64,000 nucleotides of DNA from positions 1 to 64,000 of the forward strand of contig JAEZCJ010000187.1 of assembly GCA_023433615.1 (NCBI GenBank). Reading direction: 5' to 3'. Source of the DNA: Bacillota bacterium. Lineage in GTDB: Bacteria; Bacillota; Bacilli; Paenibacillales; Paenibacillaceae. The position numbers and the translations under genes are program-made. Within the stretch, counting starts at the first letter, position 1, and every line of letters starts with the position of its first letter. Shown piece after piece: positions 32,084 to 40,442 of the stretch. The notes below the pieces were generated by a model. It worked only from the letters and a program-made list of their open reading frames with translations, was not told the DNA's origin and did no database searches.

Positions 32084-33426
32084 CGGATTTGCAATCTGTT
32101 GACGATCAGATGTATGCAACGCTGCATCCCTTCACTTATATGGCAGGGCAGTTGGCTTCCGCCGAGCAATTTCAAACCGCAAACCTGTGTCTTGTGAAGG
32201 GCAGCGGCGTCTGGGCGGCAGACAGCCGGAATCACTGGCACTTCTATGCAACGACCGCGGTTCCATCCGTGGGGCTGGGCAATGCCGAAGTCATCCGGCG
32301 TATTACGCAGCAGTATGAGACGCTGAGCTTCGGCTCTACCTGCGCGCAGACGCATCCCTTAATTGAACAGCTTTCCCGGCGGCTGATTGCCTGGACCGGA
32401 GAGCCGTTCACGCAAGTATTCTACAGTAATGACGGCTCGGGTGCCGTGGAAACCGCGATGCGGCTCGCACGCCAATACCATATAGCTGCGGGGGAGAAGA
32501 AGCGGACGAAATTTATCAGCCTGGAAGGCAACTACCATGGCACAACCTTCGCTACTGGTTCCGTTACGCATATGGGAATACGGGAAACATTCGGTCCTGG
32601 GCTGCATGATTGCCATGCAGCGCCAGCCCCGAACCTGTTCAGGCCCCCGATCGACGGTTCGCAGGAGACGGTCATCCGCTACTGTACCGACTTGCTGGAG
32701 GAGCTGATCTTCGAGTTATCTCCGAATGAGGTTGCTGCCGTGTTGCTCGAGCCGATCCAGGGCGTGTATGGCATCGTGCCGATTCCGGAGACGTTTATTC
32801 GGAACGTTCGGGCCATCACCGAGAAGTACGGCATTCTGCTCATTATGGATGAGGTGGCGACCGGCTGCGGGAGAACCGGCAGCTGGACCGCGTCACAGGC
32901 GCTGGGCATACAACCGGATTTCCTTGCGCTGTCCAAGGGATTGACAGGCGGATATTTTCCGATGGGAGCGACACTGATCGCCGATCCGGTCAAGGGTCGG
33001 TTGTTCGGGGAGGGAGGCATCTTCCTTCACGGCTCGACCCAGAGCGGGCACCCGGTCGGCTGCGCAGCCGCACTGGCAGTCATGGACTATATCGAGGAAT
33101 GGGAACTCATCGAGAATGCGGACGTCATGGGCGCGCATATCTTGGATTCGCTCCGGAGCGGACTGCAGCACTATGGCAATGTCGGCGATATTCGGGGGAA
33201 GGGCATGATGCTCGGGATCGAGTTCGTCAAGAACAAGCTGGCGAAGGAACCGGTCGATTACGATTTCGGAGAGAGACTGTCCGCAGCGTTGAAGAGGGAA
33301 GGCGTACTGGGCAATTGGTTCAATGGCACGCTCCTGCTCTATCCTCCCCTCACGACGACTCGGATGGAGGCAGATTACCTGATTCAAGGCGTGACGAAAG
33401 CCGTTATTTCGTTAGGAATGGAGTAG
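32071..33426 (+). CDS. Class III pyridoxal-phosphate aminotransferase
   Basis: A 451-residue fold-type I PLP enzyme of the ornithine/4-aminobutyrate family. It has the SNDGSGAVETAMRLAR phosphate-binding block, NYHGTTFATGS, LLIMDEVATGCGRTG (Asp for the pyridine nitrogen), and the PLP Lys289 in ALSKGLTGGYFPMGAT. It swaps an amino group onto an aldehyde or ketone, which would give an amino-terminated polyketide or supply an unusual amino acid. The start ATG overlaps the membrane protein. An earlier ribosome site is weak. The gene abuts the peroxiredoxin gene, whose ATG follows the stop at once. Confidence 0.9.
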   Translation: MVRVTDLQSVDDQMYATLHPFTYMAGQLASAEQFQTANLCLVKGSGVWAADSRNHWHFYATTAVPSVGLGNAEVIRRITQQYETLSFGSTCAQTHPLIEQLSRRLIAWTGEPFTQVFYSNDGSGAVETAMRLARQYHIAAGEKKRTKFISLEGNYHGTTFATGSVTHMGIRETFGPGLHDCHAAPAPNLFRPPIDGSQETVIRYCTDLLEELIFELSPNEVAAVLLEPIQGVYGIVPIPETFIRNVRAITEKYGILLIMDEVATGCGRTGSWTASQALGIQPDFLALSKGLTGGYFPMGATLIADPVKGRLFGEGGIFLHGSTQSGHPVGCAAALAVMDYIEEWELIENADVMGAHILDSLRSGLQHYGNVGDIRGKGMMLGIEFVKNKLAKEPVDYDFGERLSAALKREGVLGNWFNGTLLLYPPLTTTRMEADYLIQGVTKAVISLGME

Positions 33427-33933
33427 ATGTCCGTGGCCCTGCATGCGGGAGATATTGCGCCTGGCTTTACGATTGTTGCCTACAGGAATGGCGCTTCGAC
33501 CGAGATCGCTTTGCATCAATATCGAGGATATTATGTCGTCCTGTATTTCTACCCCAGAGACTTGACCCCGCTGTGTACCGCTCAGGCGTGCGCATTCCGG
33601 GACGGGAGGGAGTCCTTGACTATGGAACCGCCGAATCGGATTGCCGTGCTGGGCATTAGTCCGGATTCGATCGCCACGCATGCCCGGTTTGCTCGATTGC
33701 ATCGGCTGTCGCATCCGCTTCTATCGGACAGCGACATGAGCGTTGCGCGGCAATACGGAGTATTGAGGGAGAACAGTGGCGCAGGGAACGGCGCGGAGCA
33801 ACAATACTCACGCGTAACTTTCCTCATCGGCCCGACAGGCATTATTCTGCGGACCTATCAGATTCAACAGACCGAAGGGCATCTTGCAGAGTTGGCAAGC
33901 GACCTGAAAGCTGAGGTGCTTCGAACGAATTGA
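33427..33933 (+). CDS. Peroxiredoxin of the BCP/PrxQ type
   Basis: A 168-residue AhpC/TSA-fold enzyme. The peroxidatic Cys50 lies in FYPRDLTPLCTAQACAFRDG with a second Cys55 four residues on, the Cx4C arrangement of BCP/PrxQ proteins. Threonine of the TxxC motif (Thr47) is present and the usual arginine is further on. It reduces peroxides with thiol reductant. The start is directly after the aminotransferase stop, and it overlaps the metallopeptidase gene by 4 bp. In this operon it may protect against peroxide formed by the flavin and membrane enzymes. Confidence 0.9.
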   Translation: MSVALHAGDIAPGFTIVAYRNGASTEIALHQYRGYYVVLYFYPRDLTPLCTAQACAFRDGRESLTMEPPNRIAVLGISPDSIATHARFARLHRLSHPLLSDSDMSVARQYGVLRENSGAGNGAEQQYSRVTFLIGPTGIILRTYQIQQTEGHLAELASDLKAEVLRTN

Positions 33934-35489
33934 GCGAACACGACCTTTCGAACGAACTCGATCGAATCAACGGCGACCTCTGCAAGGCGTATCGGCCGAT
34001 GATGCACGCGCTATGGATGACTATGACTACGGGAGAGAGCGATTGGGCGAGCAGCTACGCCGATTGCGAACTCAGCTATTATGAGATTCTGAGTTCCGGA
34101 GCGATATCAAAGCTGTTCGCAAGTCACGAGGCTGCAAACGACACGTGCAGCCGCAGCGAGAAACGGCAGTTGGATATGCTGAAGGTTGAGGCGATGGAGC
34201 AGCTTGCGGATGAGTCTACGCGCCGTCGAATATCCGAGACATGGAATCGCCTGCATCTGCGAATTTCGACAGGCCGCGCCGAGATCGACGGCAGCAAGCT
34301 GACAGATCGAGAAGTACAGACCATTCTATCCGCCTCGCGCAACGAGCGCACGCGCAGACGCGTGTGGGAAGCATACATGGCCATCGGATCGCAGAATGCG
34401 CCCGACCTTATGCAGCTTGTAGCTGATCGCAATGCAGTTGCCGCGGCTCAAGGGTTCTCGGATTATTTCGAGATGAAGTTGGCGCTTCAAGGAGTCAGCC
34501 AGCATGAACTCTTTGCGATTATCGCACGTTTGCGCTCCGGCTTGGATGCGACGTACATGCGGGTAAAGGCTGAGATTGACGAGTCGGTTGCTTCCGTATT
34601 CCATATTCCTGTTGCGCAGCTTCAACCTTGGCACTATGAGGATCCTTTTTTTCAACGGCATTCATTCTCGCAGCGAACCTATAAGTGGGAGCCCTCCGCG
34701 CTCCTCGCCGAACTTAAGCGCTGGATACATGGCAGACGGATAGGCACAGCCGACTTCCTCGGTTACGCAGATTTGTGGGAGCGGCCCGGCAAGAGTCTGG
34801 CCAACTGTTGTTTAAACATCGACCGCGGCCGCGATGTTCGCATAATGTGCAATTTATCGACCGATATTTGGGGTCTGGGTAAGCTGCTTCATGAGACAGG
34901 CCATGCCTTGTACGAACAGCAGATCGATGCGACTCTCCCTTTTGTGCTCAGACAGCCGGCTCATACGTTTCTTAGCGAAGGGGCGGCACTGCTGTTCGAG
35001 AGGCTGGCTTGGGAGCCGGGTTGGCTCAGTGATGTTGGAATCGGATATTGGCATGACCATCAACGGATGCTGAGTGCGATGCTGAAACAAAAGCTTGTCA
35101 GCCTCTATTGGACAATTGCGCTGGTGCAGTTCGAAAGAGAGCTTTACCGAGCTCCGGGGCAGCAGTTGAATGGATTATGGTGGGATATCGTCGAGAATAC
35201 CCAGCTTCTTCGGCGCCCGGAAGAGTGGAATCTTCCCTATTGGGCTGCGAAGGCCCACCTCAGCACGCTTCCCGTATACTACTACAACTATCTATACGGC
35301 GAAATCGCCGCCTCACAGCTGCGTTACATGCTGGATTTGCAGTTCGGCGATTGGAAGAGTGAAGGGGCGCTCGTCCACCTCCGGGATCACTTGTTCCGCC
35401 CCGGTGCTTCAATGGAATGGCAGAGCCTACTGAAGCGATGTACGACTTGTCATTTGGACCCGGAATTTCTTATTCACGATTACTGTTAG
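33930..35489 (+). CDS. M2-type zinc metallopeptidase (ACE/peptidyl-dipeptidase fold)
   Basis: A 519-residue soluble enzyme of the M2/M3 (ACE-like) fold. The zinc motif is HETGH (His321, Glu322, His325), preceded by WGLGKLL, and the third ligand is the Glu in FLSEGAALLFERL about 25 residues on. The helical N-terminal half (LHLRISTGRAEIDG, RRRVWEAYMAIG) matches bacterial M2 proteins. It hydrolyses short peptides from the C-terminus in characterised members. A TTG start overlaps the peroxiredoxin stop (4 bp) and GAGGTG stands about 12 bp upstream. In a biosynthetic operon it could trim a peptide part of the product or provide self-protection, but no peptide synthetase is encoded here. Confidence 0.8.
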   Translation: MSEHDLSNELDRINGDLCKAYRPMMHALWMTMTTGESDWASSYADCELSYYEILSSGAISKLFASHEAANDTCSRSEKRQLDMLKVEAMEQLADESTRRRISETWNRLHLRISTGRAEIDGSKLTDREVQTILSASRNERTRRRVWEAYMAIGSQNAPDLMQLVADRNAVAAAQGFSDYFEMKLALQGVSQHELFAIIARLRSGLDATYMRVKAEIDESVASVFHIPVAQLQPWHYEDPFFQRHSFSQRTYKWEPSALLAELKRWIHGRRIGTADFLGYADLWERPGKSLANCCLNIDRGRDVRIMCNLSTDIWGLGKLLHETGHALYEQQIDATLPFVLRQPAHTFLSEGAALLFERLAWEPGWLSDVGIGYWHDHQRMLSAMLKQKLVSLYWTIALVQFERELYRAPGQQLNGLWWDIVENTQLLRRPEEWNLPYWAAKAHLSTLPVYYYNYLYGEIAASQLRYMLDLQFGDWKSEGALVHLRDHLFRPGASMEWQSLLKRCTTCHLDPEFLIHDYC

Positions 35490-35506
35490 AGGAGAGCGGC
35501 GAGAGT

Positions 35507-35716
35507 ATGGCGAAAGTTCACATGAACACGCGGACGGTTATACCCCGTCATGAGAAAACGGTCCGGACTTCGCCGCATAGCGAAGTGAGAACCTATTACC
35601 TAACGGAGGAAGAGCTTGAATACTACCGGTCATTGCCTCCCCAGGAATCAAGGCGAGTCATTGTGCCCCGAAGAAGAAGCGAGACAGAGAAACAGCAGCA
35701 TGAGGGCGTTCGGTAG
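35507..35716 (+). CDS. Small basic protein, 69 residues
   Basis: The frame begins MAKVHMNTRTVIPRHEKT, with two arginine-rich patches and a central acidic helix LTEEELEYYRSLP. GGAGAG stands about 10 bp upstream and the gene starts 17 bp after the peptidase stop. It is the last gene before the terminator at 35751. I do not recognise a family. An alternative frame start upstream would overlap the peptidase gene. Confidence 0.5.
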   Translation: MAKVHMNTRTVIPRHEKTVRTSPHSEVRTYYLTEEELEYYRSLPPQESRRVIVPRRRSETEKQQHEGVR

Positions 35717-35750
35717 ACAACGAAGGCATCTGAAAGCGAAGCCATGACGA

Positions 35751-35789
35751 ATAAAGCCATCCCGGTCAGTTATGACGGGATGGCTTTAT
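35751..35789 (+). terminator. Terminator at the end of the biosynthetic operon
   Basis: A perfect 14-bp stem ATAAAGCCATCCCG/CGGGATGGCTTTAT with an 11-nt loop, 34 bp after the last stop. Its AT-rich foot provides the U-rich tail in either direction. Confidence 0.85.
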
Positions 35790-35834
35790 CTTAGTACGCC
35801 CAGCATGGGAGAGAGTCACCAGATATGATGAAAC

Positions 35835-35868
35835 GCCCTTTCGACTTCCTATTGGGAGGCGAAAGGGC
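35835..35868. terminator. Second hairpin between convergent units
   Basis: Stem GCCCTTTCG/CGAAAGGGC with a further inner TTCC/GGGA pairing. It may terminate the minus-strand inositol operon. Confidence 0.5.
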
Positions 35869-35900
35869 TGAAAAGTTTGATTTTCGTTAATAGGATCTTT

Positions 35901-35982
35901 GTTAACCTTACGGAAACGCTGTATGCGGGCCCGGATGTACGGTGGTGTGAGAGGACGGAGGCTAGCCTCCTCCTACTCGATT
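35901..35982 (+). mobile_element. Group II intron 3-prime remnant (domains V and VI)
   Basis: The stretch after GTTAACCTTACGG is a domain V-like hairpin (GCTGTA pairing with TACGGT around GCGGGCCC). Then GTGAGAGGACGG leads to a domain VI hairpin GGAGGCTAGCCTCC with the sequence CCTACTCGAT at its 3-prime foot, the usual tail of bacterial group II introns. No reverse transcriptase frame or 5-prime intron end is found in the window. This is therefore a decayed or truncated intron end, pointing away from the biosynthetic operon. Confidence 0.65.
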
Positions 35983-36003
35983 TCCAAACGAGTTGAGCAT
36001 TCG

Positions 36004-37095
36004 CTATTTCCCTTGAATGAATGCCTCAAGAGCGTCTCGTGCAGCATCATCGGCCATTTGACGAGGCGGATGCTTCATCGTGTAGGCGCTGATAGCATGA
36101 ATGGCTCCTGCCATTCCCCGATCCAAAGCGACTTTGCAGCCGCGGATAACATCCATCATGACACCGGCGCTGTTCGGTGAATCCTCTACAACCAGTTTTA
36201 GATCGATCTTCATCGATGCCCCGCCGAATTGCGTGCCTTCCATCTGCAGGTAGCAAATTTTCTGATCCTGAAGGAAGGGGATATAGTCGCTGGGACCGAT
36301 ATGGATTTGGTCCTCCTCGAGCGGAATTTGAAGCTGTGATTGGACAGCCTCTGTCTTGGAAATCTTCTTGGACGATAGCCGCTGGTGGTTCTTCATATTG
36401 AGGAAATCCGTATTCCCCCCGACATTCAGCTGGTAAGTACGATTCAGCTCCACGCCGCGATCCTCAAACAGCTTCGTCAGCATGCGATGAACGATGGTAG
36501 CGCCGACTTGCGCCTTAATGTCGTCCCCGATCAAAGGCAGTCCGGCTTTCTTAAACTTCAAGTCCCATTCCGGATCGGAGCCAATGAATACGGGAATGCA
36601 ATTTACGAAAGCGATTCCTGCGCGCAGCGCGCATTCCGCATAGAATGCGGTGGCCTGTTCGCTTCCAACGGGAAGGTAATTAACCAGCATATGCGCGCCG
36701 GATTGCACCAACGTTTCGATGATATCTTCAGGGGCTTCGTTAGATACGCTGAATGTCTGATCCTCCGGGTATGCCGACATATGGTCGGACACTCCGTCGA
36801 GGAGATGACCCATCCGGACGATGACATCCGATTCGGGGAGCGAATCGGCCAATCGCTTCGTGCAGTTGGGCTTGGCGTATACAGCTTCATGAAGGGGCAG
36901 CCCAACTTTGCGCTTGTCGATGTCAAAGGCAGCAACGACCCGGATGTTCTCCGGACGATAGCCGGCCAAATCGGCATGCATCAGTCCAGGCGAGTCCGGA
37001 TGAAGCGTATAGTAATGAATGCCTTGAACGAGAGAAGAAGCACAGTTGCCTATTCCGACAATAGCTACGTTAATTTTATGATTACGAGAATTCAT
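36004..37095 (-). CDS. ino1: Inositol-1-phosphate synthase
   Basis: A 363-residue enzyme of the short, actinobacterial/archaeal-type myo-inositol-phosphate synthases. NAD motif VAIVGIGNCASSLVQG is at residues 10-25. Signature parts follow: YPEDQTFSVSNEAP, NYLPVGSEQAT, VNCIPVFIGSDPEW, GDDIKAQVGATIVHR, and the catalytic NVGGNTDFLNM and MKIDLKLVVEDSPNSAG. It converts glucose-6-phosphate to inositol-1-phosphate. The enzyme is uncommon in Firmicutes. Its start overlaps the upstream glycosyltransferase stop by 14 bp and GGAGG precedes the ATG, so it ends an operon of glycan genes. Inositol may be part of the assembled product. Confidence 0.92.
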   Translation of the reverse strand: MNSRNHKINVAIVGIGNCASSLVQGIHYYTLHPDSPGLMHADLAGYRPENIRVVAAFDIDKRKVGLPLHEAVYAKPNCTKRLADSLPESDVIVRMGHLLDGVSDHMSAYPEDQTFSVSNEAPEDIIETLVQSGAHMLVNYLPVGSEQATAFYAECALRAGIAFVNCIPVFIGSDPEWDLKFKKAGLPLIGDDIKAQVGATIVHRMLTKLFEDRGVELNRTYQLNVGGNTDFLNMKNHQRLSSKKISKTEAVQSQLQIPLEEDQIHIGPSDYIPFLQDQKICYLQMEGTQFGGASMKIDLKLVVEDSPNSAGVMMDVIRGCKVALDRGMAGAIHAISAYTMKHPPRQMADDAARDALEAFIQGK

Positions 37096-38080
37096 TGGGC
37101 CTCCTGTTGGAATTTAAGTAGTTGTTTAGCATGGGCTGCATGTCTGTGCCGTACCGCTCTAGCGTCGCTATCGCCGCATTAGCTTCCGGCAGGGACAGCT
37201 TGCCTTCATGAGTCAATCGGTGCAACAATACTTCCAAAGTGTCGAACTTATCGCAGAAATAGCGATGATTGCGAATATGCTCCCACATTTCGCCGCGCTT
37301 GCGGATATGCTCCTGATGGTAGTTCTCCCCATGGCGCGTGAACCGGAACCGGTAACCGCGCCGATACAGTTGGTAGGCATAATCCGTATCCTCTTTCCCG
37401 TAGCCGGCGTAATTCTCATCGAACCGGATATCATCCGCCTCTCGACGATTGAACGCCATGTTGCCTGTGAACGCTTGGGTCCAGCCGAAGTGGAATCCGA
37501 TTAATTCGTCTCCGAACAGCGCAACCATTTCGTGCAGCAGAGAGTCGTTGAACGGGGACAGGTAGGCGCTTTCGACCGTGCCTTGGAAGTCGGCGCATAA
37601 CATGTCGGGCGTTACGAGTACCCTAGGGTCTCTGCTGTTCAGCAAATCCGGGAATTTGCTGTAGAACCGTATCGCATCGTTATACTTGAAGTTCAGCTCA
37701 GGGGTATAGTGCGAGACAATCCGATGCTGTTGGCCGATGCTTACGACCGTGCCATTCCCTGTCAGAGCAGCTCGGTGTTCCCCGATAAAGGTAGGGCAGG
37801 GGATGCGGTCGTCGTCTGCAAATAGGAGAATATTGCCGCCGGCGGCCTCTAACGCGAGATTCCTTGCAGCAGCGGCCCCATGATGCCGATCGAGGCGCAA
37901 GTATCGAATCGTGAATCGGTTCGCATATTCCCGAACGACCTGATCCGTCTCCTCGCTGCCTCCGTCGTTCACGAGGACGATCTCGAAGTCCCGATCCGTT
38001 TGCAGGGCATAGCCCGTCAAGGTGAGCGTTAAATAGTTTGCTTTGTTGCGCGTGCTTATAATGACCGAAATCGTGCTCAG
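37082..38080 (-). CDS. Family 2 glycosyltransferase A (CTG start likely)
   Basis: About 332 residues, GT-A. It begins STISVIISTRNKANYLTLTLTGY, followed by LVNDGGSEETDQVV, ADDDRIPCPTF (DDD metal motif), and ENYAGYGKEDTDYAYQLYRRGYRF (catalytic ED region), and has a C-terminal helical tail. No ATG exists near the family start. A CTG at 38080 follows GGGGGG by 8 bp and directly follows the stop of the next upstream gene, so a rare CTG start is inferred. It is a close paralogue of the gene at 38082-39065, with the two in tandem. It transfers a sugar to a glycan or lipid acceptor. Confidence 0.82.
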   Translation of the reverse strand: MSTISVIISTRNKANYLTLTLTGYALQTDRDFEIVLVNDGGSEETDQVVREYANRFTIRYLRLDRHHGAAAARNLALEAAGGNILLFADDDRIPCPTFIGEHRAALTGNGTVVSIGQQHRIVSHYTPELNFKYNDAIRFYSKFPDLLNSRDPRVLVTPDMLCADFQGTVESAYLSPFNDSLLHEMVALFGDELIGFHFGWTQAFTGNMAFNRREADDIRFDENYAGYGKEDTDYAYQLYRRGYRFRFTRHGENYHQEHIRKRGEMWEHIRNHRYFCDKFDTLEVLLHRLTHEGKLSLPEANAAIATLERYGTDMQPMLNNYLNSNRRPNEFS

Positions 38081-38081
38081 A

Positions 38082-39065
38082 TTACATGCCCCCCTGTTCT
38101 TTGAATCCCACGCGAAGTGCAAGCTTCGGCAGTATTTCGCTGCCATAGCGCCGGAATGCTTCGAGTATAGCGTTTGCCTCATGCAGGGTTAGAACATCTT
38201 CCTGATCGAGCTTATGGAGCAATACTTCCAGCGTCGAATATTTGCTGCAGAAATAACGGAAGTTGCGGAAATGCTCCCACATTTCGCCAGCTCGACGCGG
38301 GTGTTCCTGGTGATAGTTATGGGCATTCCGGTTGAAGCGGAAGCGATAGCCGCGTTCATAGAGCTGATATGCGTAGTCCGTATCCTCTTTCCCGTAACCC
38401 GTGTATTGCTCGTCAAAGCGAATGTCTGCGCCTCCTGCCCGATTGAAAGCCATATTGCCCCCGAATGCTTTGCTCCAGGCAAGGTGGAAGCCGACCAATT
38501 CATCGCCGAATTGATCTGCCATTGTGCGGAGCATCGCATCATCGAACCGAGATAAATAGCAGGCCTCCACGGCAGCGTGGAAGTCGTCTGCCAGGATGCG
38601 GGGCGTAAGAAGCGTCTGTGGTTCGTAAACATCCAACAATTCCGGATGTTTGCCGTAAAAGCCGACTGCATCGCCATAGTTGAAATCTAGCTCCGGGGTG
38701 AAATAGGATACGATACGGTGTTGGTTGCCGATACTGACTTCGTTCTGCTTGTTGGCAAGGATGGAGGAATGCGCTTCAAGGAATGTCGGACACGGAATCC
38801 GGTCATCGTCAGTGAATACGACGATCTCTCCTTCGGCAATGCGCAATCCGCAATTTCTTGAGGCTGATATGCCGAGCGGCTGCTGCTGATGGATATAACG
38901 GATCGGCAAAATTTTTTGATAGTGCTCGATGACCATTTCAGTCTCGTCCGAGCTTCCGTCGTTCACGACGATGATCTCGAATTGGCGGTGGGATTGCAGG
39001 GAGTAGCCGGTTAGCGTAAGCTCCAAATACTTGGCTTTATTTCGGGTGCTTGTAACGACAGACAT
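38082..39065 (-). CDS. Family 2 glycosyltransferase B
   Basis: A 327-residue GT-A enzyme closely similar to its downstream neighbour: SVVTSTRNKAKYLELTLTGY, IIVVNDGSSDET, TDDDRIPCPTF, and EQYTGYGKEDTDYAYQLYERGYRF. The ATG at 39065 is chosen because the family begins there, although an open frame runs further back into the previous gene. It is adjacent to the upstream gene (5 bp) and to the downstream one (1 bp). The pair likely arose by tandem duplication and may add two similar residues. Confidence 0.87.
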   Translation of the reverse strand: MSVVTSTRNKAKYLELTLTGYSLQSHRQFEIIVVNDGSSDETEMVIEHYQKILPIRYIHQQQPLGISASRNCGLRIAEGEIVVFTDDDRIPCPTFLEAHSSILANKQNEVSIGNQHRIVSYFTPELDFNYGDAVGFYGKHPELLDVYEPQTLLTPRILADDFHAAVEACYLSRFDDAMLRTMADQFGDELVGFHLAWSKAFGGNMAFNRAGGADIRFDEQYTGYGKEDTDYAYQLYERGYRFRFNRNAHNYHQEHPRRAGEMWEHFRNFRYFCSKYSTLEVLLHKLDQEDVLTLHEANAILEAFRRYGSEILPKLALRVGFKEQGGM

Positions 39066-39070
39066 TAGCG

Positions 39071-40438
39071 TCAATTCTCGAGCGACCTCCCATACTCGGT
39101 GATTTCGTAGATGATACTGCCGCCCTGTGCCGTAAGAGGAGAGAGGGATTGGCTCTTGAGAGGCGATCCCTGCATGTCCCACCACGGCCACAAACCGGCA
39201 GGCAAACCGGCAGATACGTAATCAGGGGTATATAGGCAGAGAACCCGCTTGGCTACTCGGGTTAATTCGTTCAGCAGCGGTCCTCTTAAGCAAGGCGGGA
39301 ATAACCGTATATAGTCGGTAATGATTACAATATCGAAGGATTCGGACTCGAAAGGCGTATCGATGCCTAACAGGTGATAGATCTCAAGGCCGGGAACGCG
39401 ATTGCGAATGAAGCGGGCATCTTCTGTGTGGGGTACGAGTAATGTAGTGGGAGATATGCGGTCAATAAAGCTTATATCGTCTGACCCGATCAGCAGCGAA
39501 CGAGAGGAAGAGTCGGCATACGCACGAAGAGCGGCAGCCGTAGTAGCCGGGTATTGCGGGAGCAGATCTTTAATCGCGAGGCGCTCCCACTGGCTAACGG
39601 CTTGGTTCAGCAGCGTATCGGGATAGTAGGGGTAAATCTCTGTGTGAAGATTTCCGACTTTCCGGTGCAGCGCACGGCGGTTCAGGAAGTTGGCTTGTTC
39701 ATTGGTCGCCGTATCGGCCGGGTGAGGGTAATGGATAGCGTATGCTTCGCGCTCGGCATAGAAACGAATGCCATTCCGATGCAGGCGGCAGCAGAGGTCT
39801 GTATCCTCGGAACCCCACTTGATTATCGTGCTATCGAATCCTCCTGCCTTTACGAAAGGGAGCTTAGCAAGAGATAGTGCCGCTGTCCATCCTAAGGACC
39901 AAGGAGCCGGAAGTTTGTTCAGATCATTGCCTGTCGTTCTAAATATGCCGGCTCTTGAGTCTGCCCAATGCTCGTGGTCCTTCAGGAGGGCCGCGATCTC
40001 ATGGAGCGTGTGCGGAGATGCCTCATCGAGCGGAGAAGCATCGATACCCGGAATGCGGTTTAATCCCAGCACTTCGTGCACGAGAACATGTTCGGAGTCG
40101 ATCCGGAACCGATCAGCTACAAGGGCTGCAAAATCCGGCGAGATCATGACGCCTGAATCCAGAAAGATCAAGATATCGCCTGCCGCCAGCTCAGCTCCCA
40201 TATTGCGAGCGATTGCGCGGCAAGAAGCGGAGTCACGCGGTCTATATTTATATGTCAGACGGGGCAGTGACGCCGCGTACTCGGCAATCGTATCGCGTTG
40301 GGGATGGGAAGAACCGTCGTCGATTACGATGACTTCCGTTGAGATATGTGCGGGAACCCGCTGCGCGGCTATGAATCGAAGCGTCCGATGTAATCCAGGC
40401 CCGTCGTTGTAGGTGATAATTACAAATGAGAGAATCAA
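39071..40438 (-). CDS. Family 2 glycosyltransferase C with C-terminal Rossmann-like domain
   Basis: About 455 residues. The N-terminal 260 residues are a GT-A domain: ILSFVIITYNDGPGLHRTLRF, IVIDDGSSHP, FLDSGVMISPDF, and KWGSEDTDLCCRLHRNG. The C-terminal 150 residues hold SSSRSLLIGSDDISF and SESFDIVIITDYIRL, which look like a nucleotide-binding or methyltransferase-like fold without a complete SAM motif. A TTG at 40438, 8 bp after AAAGGGG, is the best start, because the family begins there and no ATG does. It lies just after the unknown gene at 40443. Confidence 0.8.
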   Translation of the reverse strand: MILSFVIITYNDGPGLHRTLRFIAAQRVPAHISTEVIVIDDGSSHPQRDTIAEYAASLPRLTYKYRPRDSASCRAIARNMGAELAAGDILIFLDSGVMISPDFAALVADRFRIDSEHVLVHEVLGLNRIPGIDASPLDEASPHTLHEIAALLKDHEHWADSRAGIFRTTGNDLNKLPAPWSLGWTAALSLAKLPFVKAGGFDSTIIKWGSEDTDLCCRLHRNGIRFYAEREAYAIHYPHPADTATNEQANFLNRRALHRKVGNLHTEIYPYYPDTLLNQAVSQWERLAIKDLLPQYPATTAAALRAYADSSSRSLLIGSDDISFIDRISPTTLLVPHTEDARFIRNRVPGLEIYHLLGIDTPFESESFDIVIITDYIRLFPPCLRGPLLNELTRVAKRVLCLYTPDYVSAGLPAGLWPWWDMQGSPLKSQSLSPLTAQGGSIIYEITEYGRSLEN

Positions 40439-40442
40439 ATAG

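Noticed and set aside
20783..35716. A standard enediyne gene cluster
   Set aside because: There is no iterative type I enediyne PKS and no enediyne thioesterase in the window. Only the accessory trio is shared.
35899..36180. 93-codon plus-strand frame over the intron remnant
   Set aside because: It begins in the RNA-structured region and continues antisense into the inositol synthase gene. No protein motif is present.
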